15,239 bases of DNA from Pseudomonadota bacterium (GTDB lineage: Bacteria > Pseudomonadota > Gammaproteobacteria > Burkholderiales > Gallionellaceae): positions 1 to 15,239 of the forward strand of contig JAJXTL010000061.1 in assembly GCA_021783855.1 (NCBI GenBank). Reading direction: 5' to 3'. The first letter of the stretch is position 1, and each line of letters starts with the position of its first letter. Below the pieces are notes generated by a model. That model did no database searches and was not told where the DNA came from. It saw only the letters and a program-made list of their open reading frames with translations. Below, piece by piece: positions 8,491 to 15,239 of this stretch. Both the position numbers and the translations under genes were made by a program.

Positions 8491-8542
8491 CCGACCGGCG
8501 CAAGCACTTTCATGCTCAGGAGTGGAGCTTGCGCCATGTCGG
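8491..8542. repeat. Long hairpin between the EAL gene and mlaF
   Basis: Nested perfect arms CCGAC (8491-8495)/GTCGG (8538-8542) and GGCGCAAGC (8497-8505)/GCTTGCGCC (8527-8535) form one strong stem, extended by CAC/GTG-type pairing further in. It starts exactly where the palindromic repeat ends. It probably separates the c-di-GMP operon from mlaF transcription, although no T-run follows. Confidence 0.65.
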
Positions 8543-8567
8543 TTAGTTAAGCGCACTCAGGTAAGGG

Positions 8568-8597
8568 TTGAGCATAGTCGATGCAATCGTTTAGAAT
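8568..8597 (+). promoter_or_regulatory. Predicted sigma70 promoter of the mla operon
   Basis: TTGAGC (8568-8573), 18 bases, then TAGAAT (8592-8597). This would place transcription start near 8604, about 20 nt before the TTG start of mlaF. It lies after the repeat and hairpin that close the previous operon. Confidence 0.6.
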
Positions 8598-8624
8598 GCA
8601 CAACCTGTTTTCTGGAATCCAATT

Positions 8625-9428
8625 TTGTCCTCGAACGCCTTAGTCGAAATTCGCGATCTTAACTTCACCTACGACAAGCGACCTGTGCTGCAGGGAATCA
8701 ACATGACTTTCCCCAAAGGCAAGTTGGTTGCCATCATGGGCCTATCCGGTTGCGGCAAGACCACGCTGCTGCGCCATGTCGGCGGCGCGTTGAAGCCGAC
8801 CCGCGGTTATGTCAAGATGGACGGGCAGGTGATGCATGAGCTGGATCAGGATGGTCTGTATGCGATGCGTCGCAAGATGGGCATGCTGTTCCAGTTCGGC
8901 GCGTTGTTCACCGATATGTCGGTGTACGACAACGTGGCATTCCAGATGCGTGAGCACACCGATTTGCCCGAGGACATTATTCACAGCCTGGTCATGATGA
9001 AACTGAATGCGGTCGGCTTGCGCGGCGCACAAAACATGATGCCGTCCGAATTGTCGGGCGGGATGGCTCGGCGCGTGGCATTGGCGCGTACTGTTGCGCT
9101 GGATCCAATGCTCATCATGTATGATGAGCCCTTTGCAGGGCTGGATCCTATTTCAATGACGGTGATCGGTGATTTGATTCGTCGCCTGAACGATGCGCTG
9201 GGCGCCACTTCGATTATCGTCACCCATGATATTCAGGAGTCGCTGAAGATCGTCGATTATGTTTATTTTATGGCGAATGGCGTGATTGTGGCGGAGGGGA
9301 CTCCGGATGAGCTGCGCGCTTCGGATAAGGATTTTGTGCACCAGTTTGTGCATGGCGAGATGGATGGCCCCGTGCCATTTCATTACCCCGGCGTCGATTA
9401 TCGCCAGGATTTAAATTTACAGGTTTGA
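8625..9428 (+). CDS. mlaF: MlaF, ATPase of the MlaFEDB phospholipid transporter
   Basis: The 267-residue ABC ATPase drives MlaFEDB, the inner-membrane complex that moves phospholipids between the inner membrane and the periplasmic carrier MlaC to keep outer-membrane asymmetry. Motifs: Walker A GLSGCGKTT (39-47), Q-loop Q90 in MLFQFGALF, signature LSGGMARRVALAR (143-155), Walker B LIMYDEP with E168, and H-loop H201 in IIVTHD. The start is TTG 8625, with a weak GGA eight bases upstream; it yields the family-like MSSNALVEIRDLNFTY. The next in-frame Met, at residue 27, would remove the first strands. It is the first gene of mlaFEDCB and is followed after three bases by mlaE. Confidence 0.96.
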   Translation: MSSNALVEIRDLNFTYDKRPVLQGINMTFPKGKLVAIMGLSGCGKTTLLRHVGGALKPTRGYVKMDGQVMHELDQDGLYAMRRKMGMLFQFGALFTDMSVYDNVAFQMREHTDLPEDIIHSLVMMKLNAVGLRGAQNMMPSELSGGMARRVALARTVALDPMLIMYDEPFAGLDPISMTVIGDLIRRLNDALGATSIIVTHDIQESLKIVDYVYFMANGVIVAEGTPDELRASDKDFVHQFVHGEMDGPVPFHYPGVDYRQDLNLQV

Positions 9429-9431
9429 CAT

Positions 9432-10220
9432 ATGGCAGTTATTAATACTATCAGGGCGATCGGAAGCCATATCGTCAACGCGGTTTGGCGCATCGGCGTC
9501 GCGGCGCGCTTCTTTTTTCTGACCGTACTCTATTCAGGAAACAGCTTTCGGCGTTTTCATCTGATCATCAAAGAGCTTTTTTCAACCGGCGTGATGTCGC
9601 TTATCATCATCATCGTGGCAGGCTTGTTTGTCGGCATGGTGCTGGGTCTGCAAGGTTATGAGACGCTCAAACGCTATGGTTCCGAATCGGCGCTGGGCGT
9701 GATGGTCGCGCTGGGACTTGTCAGAGAGCTGGGGCCGGTAATGGCGGCGCTGTTGTTTGCCAGTCGCGCAGGCTCGGCGATGACTGCGGAAATCGGACTG
9801 ATGAAGGCAACCGAGCAGATTTCCGCGATGGAGATGATGGCGGTGAATCCGATCGCGCGCATCGTGGCGCCCAGATTCTGGGCGGGGGTGATCTCCATGC
9901 CGCTGTTGGCGGCGATGTTCAGTGCGGTGGGAATATTCGGCGGTTATCTGGTCGGTGTGGTACAGATAGGGGTGGATGAAGGGTCGTTCTGGTCGCAGAT
10001 GCAGGCGGCTGTGGATTTTCGCGAAGACATCATGAATGGCGTCATCAAGAGTCTGGTGTTCGGTACGGTCGTGACCCTGATCGCCTTGTTCGAGGGCTTC
10101 GATGCGCCGCCTACTGCGGAAGGCGTCTCGGGTGCGACCACGCGAACGGTGGTCACTTCGTCGCTGGCGATTTTGATGTTGGATTTTGTGTTGACTGCAA
10201 TCATGTTTAGAGGGGCTTGA
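9432..10220 (+). CDS. mlaE: MlaE, permease of the phospholipid transporter
   Basis: A 262-residue multi-span membrane protein of the MlaE family, the permease pair at the core of MlaFEDB. Family hallmarks are GLFVGMVLGLQGYETLKRYG, ELGPVMAALLFASRAGSAM, AEIGLMKATEQISAMEMM and VAPRFWAG. The end is hydrophobic, LAILMLDFVLTAIMF. ATG 9432 lies three bases after the mlaF stop. The next gene starts within four bases of its stop, so the operon is tightly coupled. No missing segment is apparent. Confidence 0.96.
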   Translation: MAVINTIRAIGSHIVNAVWRIGVAARFFFLTVLYSGNSFRRFHLIIKELFSTGVMSLIIIIVAGLFVGMVLGLQGYETLKRYGSESALGVMVALGLVRELGPVMAALLFASRAGSAMTAEIGLMKATEQISAMEMMAVNPIARIVAPRFWAGVISMPLLAAMFSAVGIFGGYLVGVVQIGVDEGSFWSQMQAAVDFREDIMNGVIKSLVFGTVVTLIALFEGFDAPPTAEGVSGATTRTVVTSSLAILMLDFVLTAIMFRGA

Positions 10221-10223
10221 GTG

Positions 10224-10688
10224 ATGGAACGTACTACGTTGGATTTGTGGGTGGGCATGTTTGTGGTAGCGGGTGTCGCCGCTCTGGTGATGCTGGCGAT
10301 GAAGGTTGGGAACCTGGGCACGTACAACGTGTCCGATACCTATAAGGTGCATGCCTACTTTTCCAATATCGGTGGCTTAAAACCCAAGGCGTCGATCAGA
10401 AGCGCAGGCGTGCTGGTCGGGCGGGTGACGGCAATAACTCTGGATACGAAACGCTATGAAGCCAATGTAGTGATGAGTCTGGACAAGCGTTATCAGTTCC
10501 CCAAGGATACTTTCGCCAATATTCTGACATCAGGTTTGCTGGGAGAGCAGTACATCGGCCTGATGCCCGGAGGCGACACCGAGATGCTGAAAAACGGTGA
10601 TCAGGTGAAACAGACTCAGTCGGCGATGGTGCTGGAAGATCTGATCAGCAAATTCATGTACAGCAAGGCCGCAGAACCGGCTAAATAA
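10224..10688 (+). CDS. mlaD: MlaD, MCE-domain periplasmic subunit anchored in the inner membrane
   Basis: A 154-residue protein with one N-terminal membrane anchor (LWVGMFVVAGVAALVMLAM) and a single MCE domain, including YFSNIGGLKPKASIRSAGV, VGRV and ILTSGLLGEQYIGLMPGG. MlaD forms the hexameric ring that passes lipids between MlaE and MlaC. AGAGGGG (10209-10215) serves either GTG 10221 or ATG 10224. I chose the ATG, giving MERTTLDLWVG as in homologs; the GTG adds one residue. No MlaA lipoprotein gene lies between mlaD and mlaC. Confidence 0.95.
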   Translation: MERTTLDLWVGMFVVAGVAALVMLAMKVGNLGTYNVSDTYKVHAYFSNIGGLKPKASIRSAGVLVGRVTAITLDTKRYEANVVMSLDKRYQFPKDTFANILTSGLLGEQYIGLMPGGDTEMLKNGDQVKQTQSAMVLEDLISKFMYSKAAEPAK

Positions 10689-10702
10689 CGTAAGGAAACT
10701 CG

Positions 10703-11347
10703 ATGAAGAAATTTATATTGGTTGTGTGTTTGTCTTTGATGGCAGGGGTTGCGCGTGCGGAAATCGTGGCGCCCGATGTGTTAATCAAGAGTATTGCTCA
10801 GGATGTTATCACTATCGTCAAGCAGGATAAGGACATTCAGGCCGGAAATCAGAAAAAAATTCTGGCGCTGGTGGATGCCAAGGTTTTGCCGAATTTTGAC
10901 TTTACGCGCATGACGCAATTGGCTGCCGGCAAGTATTGGCGGCAGGCAACACCGGAGCAGAAAAATGCGCTGGTGACCGAATTTCGCAACATGCTGGTAC
11001 GCACCTACACCAAGGCGTTTACCTTGTATCGCGATCAGAGTATTGAGGTCGCGCCGTTAAAACTTGCGGCAACCGATACGGAAACCATCGTCAAGACCAG
11101 GATAGTCAAGGCGGGTGCTCAGCCGACCGCGGTGGATTATCAGATGAAAAAATCGGATAACGGATGGAAGGTTTTCGATGTGGTCATCGAAGGGGTGAGC
11201 ATGGTGACCAGTTATCGCGGCTCGTTTGCAAGCCAGATTGAGCAGCCGGGCAATGTTTCGCAAGGCATTGATGCATTGATCAAATCGCTGGGCGACATGA
11301 ATGCCGGCGCTGCCAATGGATCCATGAAGAAGGTCGATGCCAAGTGA
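10703..11347 (+). CDS. mlaC: MlaC, periplasmic phospholipid carrier
   Basis: The 214-residue product has a clear signal peptide (MKKFILVVCLSLMAGVARA, cleavage before E20) followed by a Tgt2/MlaC domain: LALVDAKVLPNFDFTRMTQ, AAGKYWRQATPEQKNALVTE and DYQMKKSDNGWKVFDVVIEG. The latter is the usual conserved block that closes the lipid pocket. MlaC ferries phospholipids between the outer-membrane MlaA complex and MlaFEDB. AAGGA is well placed before ATG 10703. The stop overlaps the mlaB start by four bases (GTGA). Confidence 0.96.
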   Translation: MKKFILVVCLSLMAGVARAEIVAPDVLIKSIAQDVITIVKQDKDIQAGNQKKILALVDAKVLPNFDFTRMTQLAAGKYWRQATPEQKNALVTEFRNMLVRTYTKAFTLYRDQSIEVAPLKLAATDTETIVKTRIVKAGAQPTAVDYQMKKSDNGWKVFDVVIEGVSMVTSYRGSFASQIEQPGNVSQGIDALIKSLGDMNAGAANGSMKKVDAK

Positions 11348-11622
11348 TTAAGCGGGAAGGAGATCGTTTGATGCTGAGCGGCAGGTTGACCATGTCAACT
11401 GTGCCGGCATTGTACGAAGCGGGCTTGCAGCAACTGGCCGACGAAGACTTGATGGTGGATTGGTCAGGGGTGGAAGCGGTCGATTCGGCAGCGGTCAGTA
11501 TGTTGCTTGGCTGGTCAAGGGCCGCGCAGAACAAGCAGCGAACCTTGCGGGTGGCGAATTTGCCGGATGATTTGTTGAGTCTTGCCAATCTGTACGGTGT
11601 GGCCGAAATGCTGCCTCACTGA
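11344..11622 (+). CDS. mlaB: MlaB, STAS-domain regulatory subunit of the transporter
   Basis: A 92-residue single STAS domain. The fold's central motif is seen in LMVDWSGVEAVDSAAVSMLL, and the protein ends shortly after the last helix (ANLYGVAEMLPH). MlaB binds MlaF on the cytoplasmic side and is needed for complex assembly and ATPase activity. The GTG start at 11344 overlaps the mlaC stop, which indicates coupled translation. Its place after mlaC makes the MlaB call firm despite low motif content. Confidence 0.92.
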   Translation: MIKREGDRLMLSGRLTMSTVPALYEAGLQQLADEDLMVDWSGVEAVDSAAVSMLLGWSRAAQNKQRTLRVANLPDDLLSLANLYGVAEMLPH

Positions 11623-11696
11623 GCATATCTTTTCACGTTATTAGAACAACTGATCGGACTGGGTCCGGCACTTATTACATCCAACTTAAGGTTACC

Positions 11697-11938
11697 ATGG
11701 TCACTCCTGAGAGCATACAACTTGATATCGCGAAAAATATGGCGACAGTACATCTGACGGTCACCGGTGACGGGCAGCATTTCGACGCCGTCGTCGTCAG
11801 CGATGAATTTGCGGGCAAAAACCGCATCCAGCGCCAGTCGCTGGTCTATAAAACCCTGGGTGACCGGATGACGGGTGAAATTCACGCGCTGTCCATGAAA
11901 ACCTTTACGCCTGAAGAGTGGACGCAAATAACCAATTG

Positions 11939-11939
<1 letters not shown>
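11697..11939 (+). CDS. ibaG: IbaG, BolA-family protein
   Basis: An 80-residue BolA/IbaG-like protein, the usual size. Typical features are HFDAVVVSDEFAGKNRIQRQSLVY and the end HALSMKTFTPEEW. The family partners with monothiol glutaredoxins in iron-sulfur cluster handling, and IbaG is a neighbour of murA in many proteobacteria. ATG 11697 has AAGG five bases upstream. The 74-base gap from mlaB contains a small CGGAC/GTCCG hairpin (around 11656-11668) and might hold a promoter, but no clear one is seen. Confidence 0.94.
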
Positions 11940-13229
<1,290 letters not shown>

Positions 13230-13233
13230 GAAG

Positions 13234-13287
13234 GGTGAGTGGCGAGTGGTGTCGGTCTGTCCACCTGTTTACCACTCGCTACTTACC
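13234..13287 (+). repeat. Hairpin repeat between murA and hisG
   Basis: GGTGAGTGGCGAGTGGT (13234-13250) and ACCACTCGCTACTTACC (13271-13287) are 17-base inverted arms. Their only two differences become G-U pairs in RNA, so the transcript would form a fully paired stem with a 20-base loop. It starts four bases after the murA stop. The arms are built of short GAGTGG/GAGTGGT units, so the piece probably arose by slippage or inversion. No T-tract follows. Confidence 0.65.
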
Positions 13288-13317
13288 ACTTATCATTTAA
13301 AATTGACTGGTCACACC

Positions 13318-13956
13318 ATGATTACGATTGCGCTGTCCAAGGGCCGAATTTTTGAAGAAACCCTGCCTTTGCTGGCGGCGGCAGGTATTGCGGCGCTGGA
13401 AGATCCGGAATCATCCCGCAAGTTGATTCTCAGTACCAATCGGCCGGATGTCCGGTTGATCATCGTGCGCGCATCGGACGTGCCGACCTATGTGCAATAC
13501 GGAGCGGCGGATATCGGTGTGGCGGGCAAAGACGTGTTGAACGAGCATGGCGGTGAAGGCTTGTATCAGCCGCTGGATTTGAATATTGCACGCTGCCGGA
13601 TGATGGTCGCGGCGCACGATGATTTCGATTATGAGTCTGCCGTAAAACAAGGTGCGCGCCTGCGTGTGGCTACCAAATATGTCAAGGTGGCTCGCGAGCA
13701 TTTTGCGGCAAAGGGTGTGCACATCGACCTGATCAAGCTGTACGGTTCGATGGAGCTGGCGCCGTTGGTGGGATTGTCCGATGTGATCGTCGATCTGGTG
13801 AGCAGCGGCAATACGCTCAAGGCCAATCACCTCAAGGCGGTCGAACATATCAGCGATATTTCCTCGCGTCTTGTCGTGAATCAGGCCGCGTTGAAGTTGA
13901 AGCGCAATGCGATTGGGCCCATGCTGGACGCGTTTTCTCTGGCGCTTACCCGGTGA
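13318..13956 (+). CDS. hisG: HisG, ATP phosphoribosyltransferase (short form)
   Basis: The 212-residue protein catalyses the first step of histidine synthesis, joining ATP and PRPP. It is the short form without the C-terminal regulatory domain, which in known organisms works with HisZ; no hisZ is in this window. Seen: [19 protein letters not shown] at the start, [14 protein letters not shown], and the PRPP-binding [14 protein letters not shown] (157-170). The frame is open upstream into the murA end, but ATG 13318 matches the family start. There is no clear ribosome binding site. In many betaproteobacteria hisD follows directly; here a 289-base gap and an unrelated gene follow. Confidence 0.97.
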   Translation: MITIALSKGRIFEETLPLLAAAGIAALEDPESSRKLILSTNRPDVRLIIVRASDVPTYVQYGAADIGVAGKDVLNEHGGEGLYQPLDLNIARCRMMVAAHDDFDYESAVKQGARLRVATKYVKVAREHFAAKGVHIDLIKLYGSMELAPLVGLSDVIVDLVSSGNTLKANHLKAVEHISDISSRLVVNQAALKLKRNAIGPMLDAFSLALTR

Positions 13957-14245
13957 GTTGCGCTGCCGAATTTAAAATCGACGACTAAGTGATTTGACCG
14001 TGGCTGTTCGGCAGCTCTGGTAAAACAACTAAGTATTGAGCTAAGCGCGATAAACCTGCGCTAAGTCACTACTTAACCACGAACGGATTAAATCAGCGTT
14101 TCCTTAGGAAAAACTGCATATCCATGCCTATATATCGGACGCGTGTTTGAGCTTCAATTGATCTATGTCAAGGTATTCTTATCCTTCACGTACTACAGTT
14201 GCCTCGGGTGAAACATCGGTGACGTGAACGAGTCCTTGGCAATCA
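13957..14245. other. Intergenic region with inverted repeats and CTAAG motifs
   Basis: No gene is seen. GCTGCCGAA (13962-13970) and TTCGGCAGC (14007-14015) form a perfect 9-bp inverted repeat right after the hisG stop, possibly closing that transcript, though without a T-tract. CTAAG occurs at 13985, 14029, 14041 and 14061, with the reverse form CTTAG at 14103. AGCGC/GCGCT (14043-14047 and 14057-14061) and TAAGT/ACTTA (14062-14066 and 14071-14075) add small hairpins. An FNR-like site follows at 14158. Confidence 0.55.
14158..14171 (+). promoter_or_regulatory. FNR/ANR-type binding site upstream of the radical SAM gene
   Basis: TTGAT-CTAT-GTCAA matches the FNR consensus TTGATNNNNATCAA at 9 of 10 fixed positions. 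TACAGT (14194-14199) lies where the -10 box of a class II FNR-activated promoter would sit, giving a start near 14206, 40 bases before ATG 14246. The site suggests oxygen-dependent control of the downstream gene. CRP-like binding is less likely, as TGTGA half-sites are absent. Confidence 0.5.
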
Positions 14246-15239
14246 ATGATACTTTCGGAAAGAATCAACACCTTCGGGCAGGATCTGCTTCGTCGTCATG
14301 GCGAGCGTGTTCACAAGATCGCACTGGATGCGGGTTTCACCTGCCCCAATCGGGACGGCAGCAAAGGTCGGGGTGGCTGTTCCTTCTGCAACAATGTTTC
14401 TTTTAGCCCGGATGCCGATGCCCGTCTCGACCTCGCGGCGCAGATAGCCAAGGCGCGCCTGGCCATTTCGCGGCGAACCCGTGCCCGTAAATATATCGCC
14501 TATTTTCAGGCCTACACCAATACCTATGCCAAAGTCGAGGAGCTGGAAGCGCTTTATCGCGAAGCGCTCAAAGAACCCGGCATGGTCGGGCTTTCCGTGG
14601 GCACTCGCCCCGACTGCGTTTCATCCGACGTGCTGGACTTGCTGGATCGTTTCCGAGATCAGGGGCTGGAAGTGTGGCTGGAACTGGGTCTGCAGTCCGC
14701 CTTCGACAAGACGCTGGAGCGGGTCAACCGCGGCCATACCTTTGCCGAATACCAAAAAACCGCGCTGGCAGCACGGCAGCGTGGCATTCCCTTGTGCACC
14801 CACCTGATTGTCGGTCTGCCAGGGGAATCCGAAGCGCATTGCCATGCCACACTGGACAGCGTGCTGCAAATCGGCACGGACGGACTCAAGCTGCATCCTT
14901 TGCATGTGGTGAAACACACGCTGCTGGCGCATCAATGGCGCAAGGGCGAATACGCGCCGTTAACCCGTGAGGAATATATCGGCATCGCAGCCAACCTGAT
15001 CGAGCGCACGCCGGAAAACATCGTCTATCACCGGGTGACGGCGACCGCAGCGCGGGACGTATTGCTTGCGCCCGTCTGGTGTGCGGAAAAATGGAACGTG
15101 CTGAATGCCCTTGAAACCGAGTTGCGGCAGCGGGACACGCGCCAGGGCTGTCATGCCGGTACACATTTTTATAACGGGCATGGCGATTGTGCCACCCCTG
15201 ATGATGAAACTCGCCATGCCCGTTTCCCTCACCTCAATC
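14246..15239 (+). CDS. YhcC-family (TIGR01212) radical SAM protein, 3' end beyond the window
   Basis: The product opens MILSERINTFGQDL and carries a radical-SAM cluster at C33, C45 and C48 (CPNRDGSKGRGGCSFC). Family blocks follow: RKYIAYFQAYTNTYA, GLSVGTRPDCV, GLEVWLELGLQSAFD, HLIVGLPGES and GLKLHPLHVVK. The end has YHRVTATA and LLAPVWC. Homologs such as E. coli YhcC are of unknown substrate and about 309 residues long. Here the frame is still open at residue 331. From about residue 310 the frame reads through a dispersed repeat, so the C-terminus is probably replaced or extended by it. TGA at 14225-14227 closes the frame upstream, so ATG 14246 is the first start. The ribosome binding site is weak. 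Confidence 0.92.
   Translation, partial: MILSERINTFGQDLLRRHGERVHKIALDAGFTCPNRDGSKGRGGCSFCNNVSFSPDADARLDLAAQIAKARLAISRRTRARKYIAYFQAYTNTYAKVEELEALYREALKEPGMVGLSVGTRPDCVSSDVLDLLDRFRDQGLEVWLELGLQSAFDKTLERVNRGHTFAEYQKTALAARQRGIPLCTHLIVGLPGESEAHCHATLDSVLQIGTDGLKLHPLHVVKHTLLAHQWRKGEYAPLTREEYIGIAANLIERTPENIVYHRVTATAARDVLLAPVWCAEKWNVLNALETELRQRDTRQGCHAGTHFYNGHGDCATPDDETRHARFPHLN
15173..15239 (+). repeat. Composite palindromic repeat, copy 3 (module A and the start of B)
   Basis: AACGGGCATGGCGA (15173-15186) and TCGCCATGCCCGTT (15211-15224) are perfect 14-base inverted arms. The whole unit aligns with the minus strand of 2963-3016 at about three quarters identity, including the GCCACCCC centre. The following CCCTCACCTCAA resembles the start of module B on that strand, so the element likely continues past the window edge. 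Confidence 0.7.

Noticed and set aside
7181..8504. Exact 14-base match CCGACCGGCGCAAG at 7181 and 8491
   Set aside because: A single 14-base match in a window of this length is expected about once in two such windows by chance, and the flanks do not match.

Overview
The window looks like chromosomal DNA from a betaproteobacterium, most likely of the Nitrosomonadales/Gallionellaceae kind. The evidence is the conserved mlaFEDCB-ibaG-murA-hisG order, a UPF0761-type YihY protein, a moderate-to-high G+C content and a large investment in c-di-GMP signalling. The taxon is an inference from gene order and protein style. No tRNA, rRNA, insertion sequence or CRISPR array was seen.

Left part (1-4977). 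A long minus-strand gene runs off the left edge. It encodes a membrane c-di-GMP sensor with a periplasmic CxxCH (heme c) domain, HAMP, a FixL-like PAS, a second PAS, GGDEF and EAL. Upstream of it lie about 570 bases without a credible gene, carrying a composite palindromic repeat. A WrbA-like flavoprotein (minus) and a YihY membrane protein (plus) follow, diverging from a 39-base shared promoter region.

Middle (4978-8624). A good sigma70-type promoter and a structured leader of about 100 nt precede three tightly coupled genes: a PhnD-type periplasmic binding protein, a membrane HAMP-PAS-GGDEF protein and a stand-alone EAL protein. They read as one ligand-sensing c-di-GMP module. The leader can fold in two mutually exclusive ways. 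The GGDEF/EAL boundary looks like a fused protein split by a one-base frameshift. A second copy of the palindromic repeat and a very strong hairpin follow.

Right part (8568-13956). A promoter and a TTG-started mlaF open the mlaFEDCB phospholipid-transport operon. Then come ibaG (BolA family), murA (peptidoglycan precursor synthesis) and a short-form hisG (histidine pathway). The spacers before murA and hisG are low-complexity or hairpin sequences without a clear ribosome binding site.

Right edge (13957-15239). A 289-base gap holds inverted repeats, repeated CTAAG motifs and a near-consensus FNR/ANR box. It precedes a YhcC-family radical SAM gene. The last about 20 codons in the window of that gene run into a third copy of the dispersed repeat, so its end is not visible. 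The most novel points are the two-heme c-di-GMP sensor, the bistable leader of the PhnD-GGDEF-EAL operon, the split GGDEF/EAL pair and the modular repeat family.
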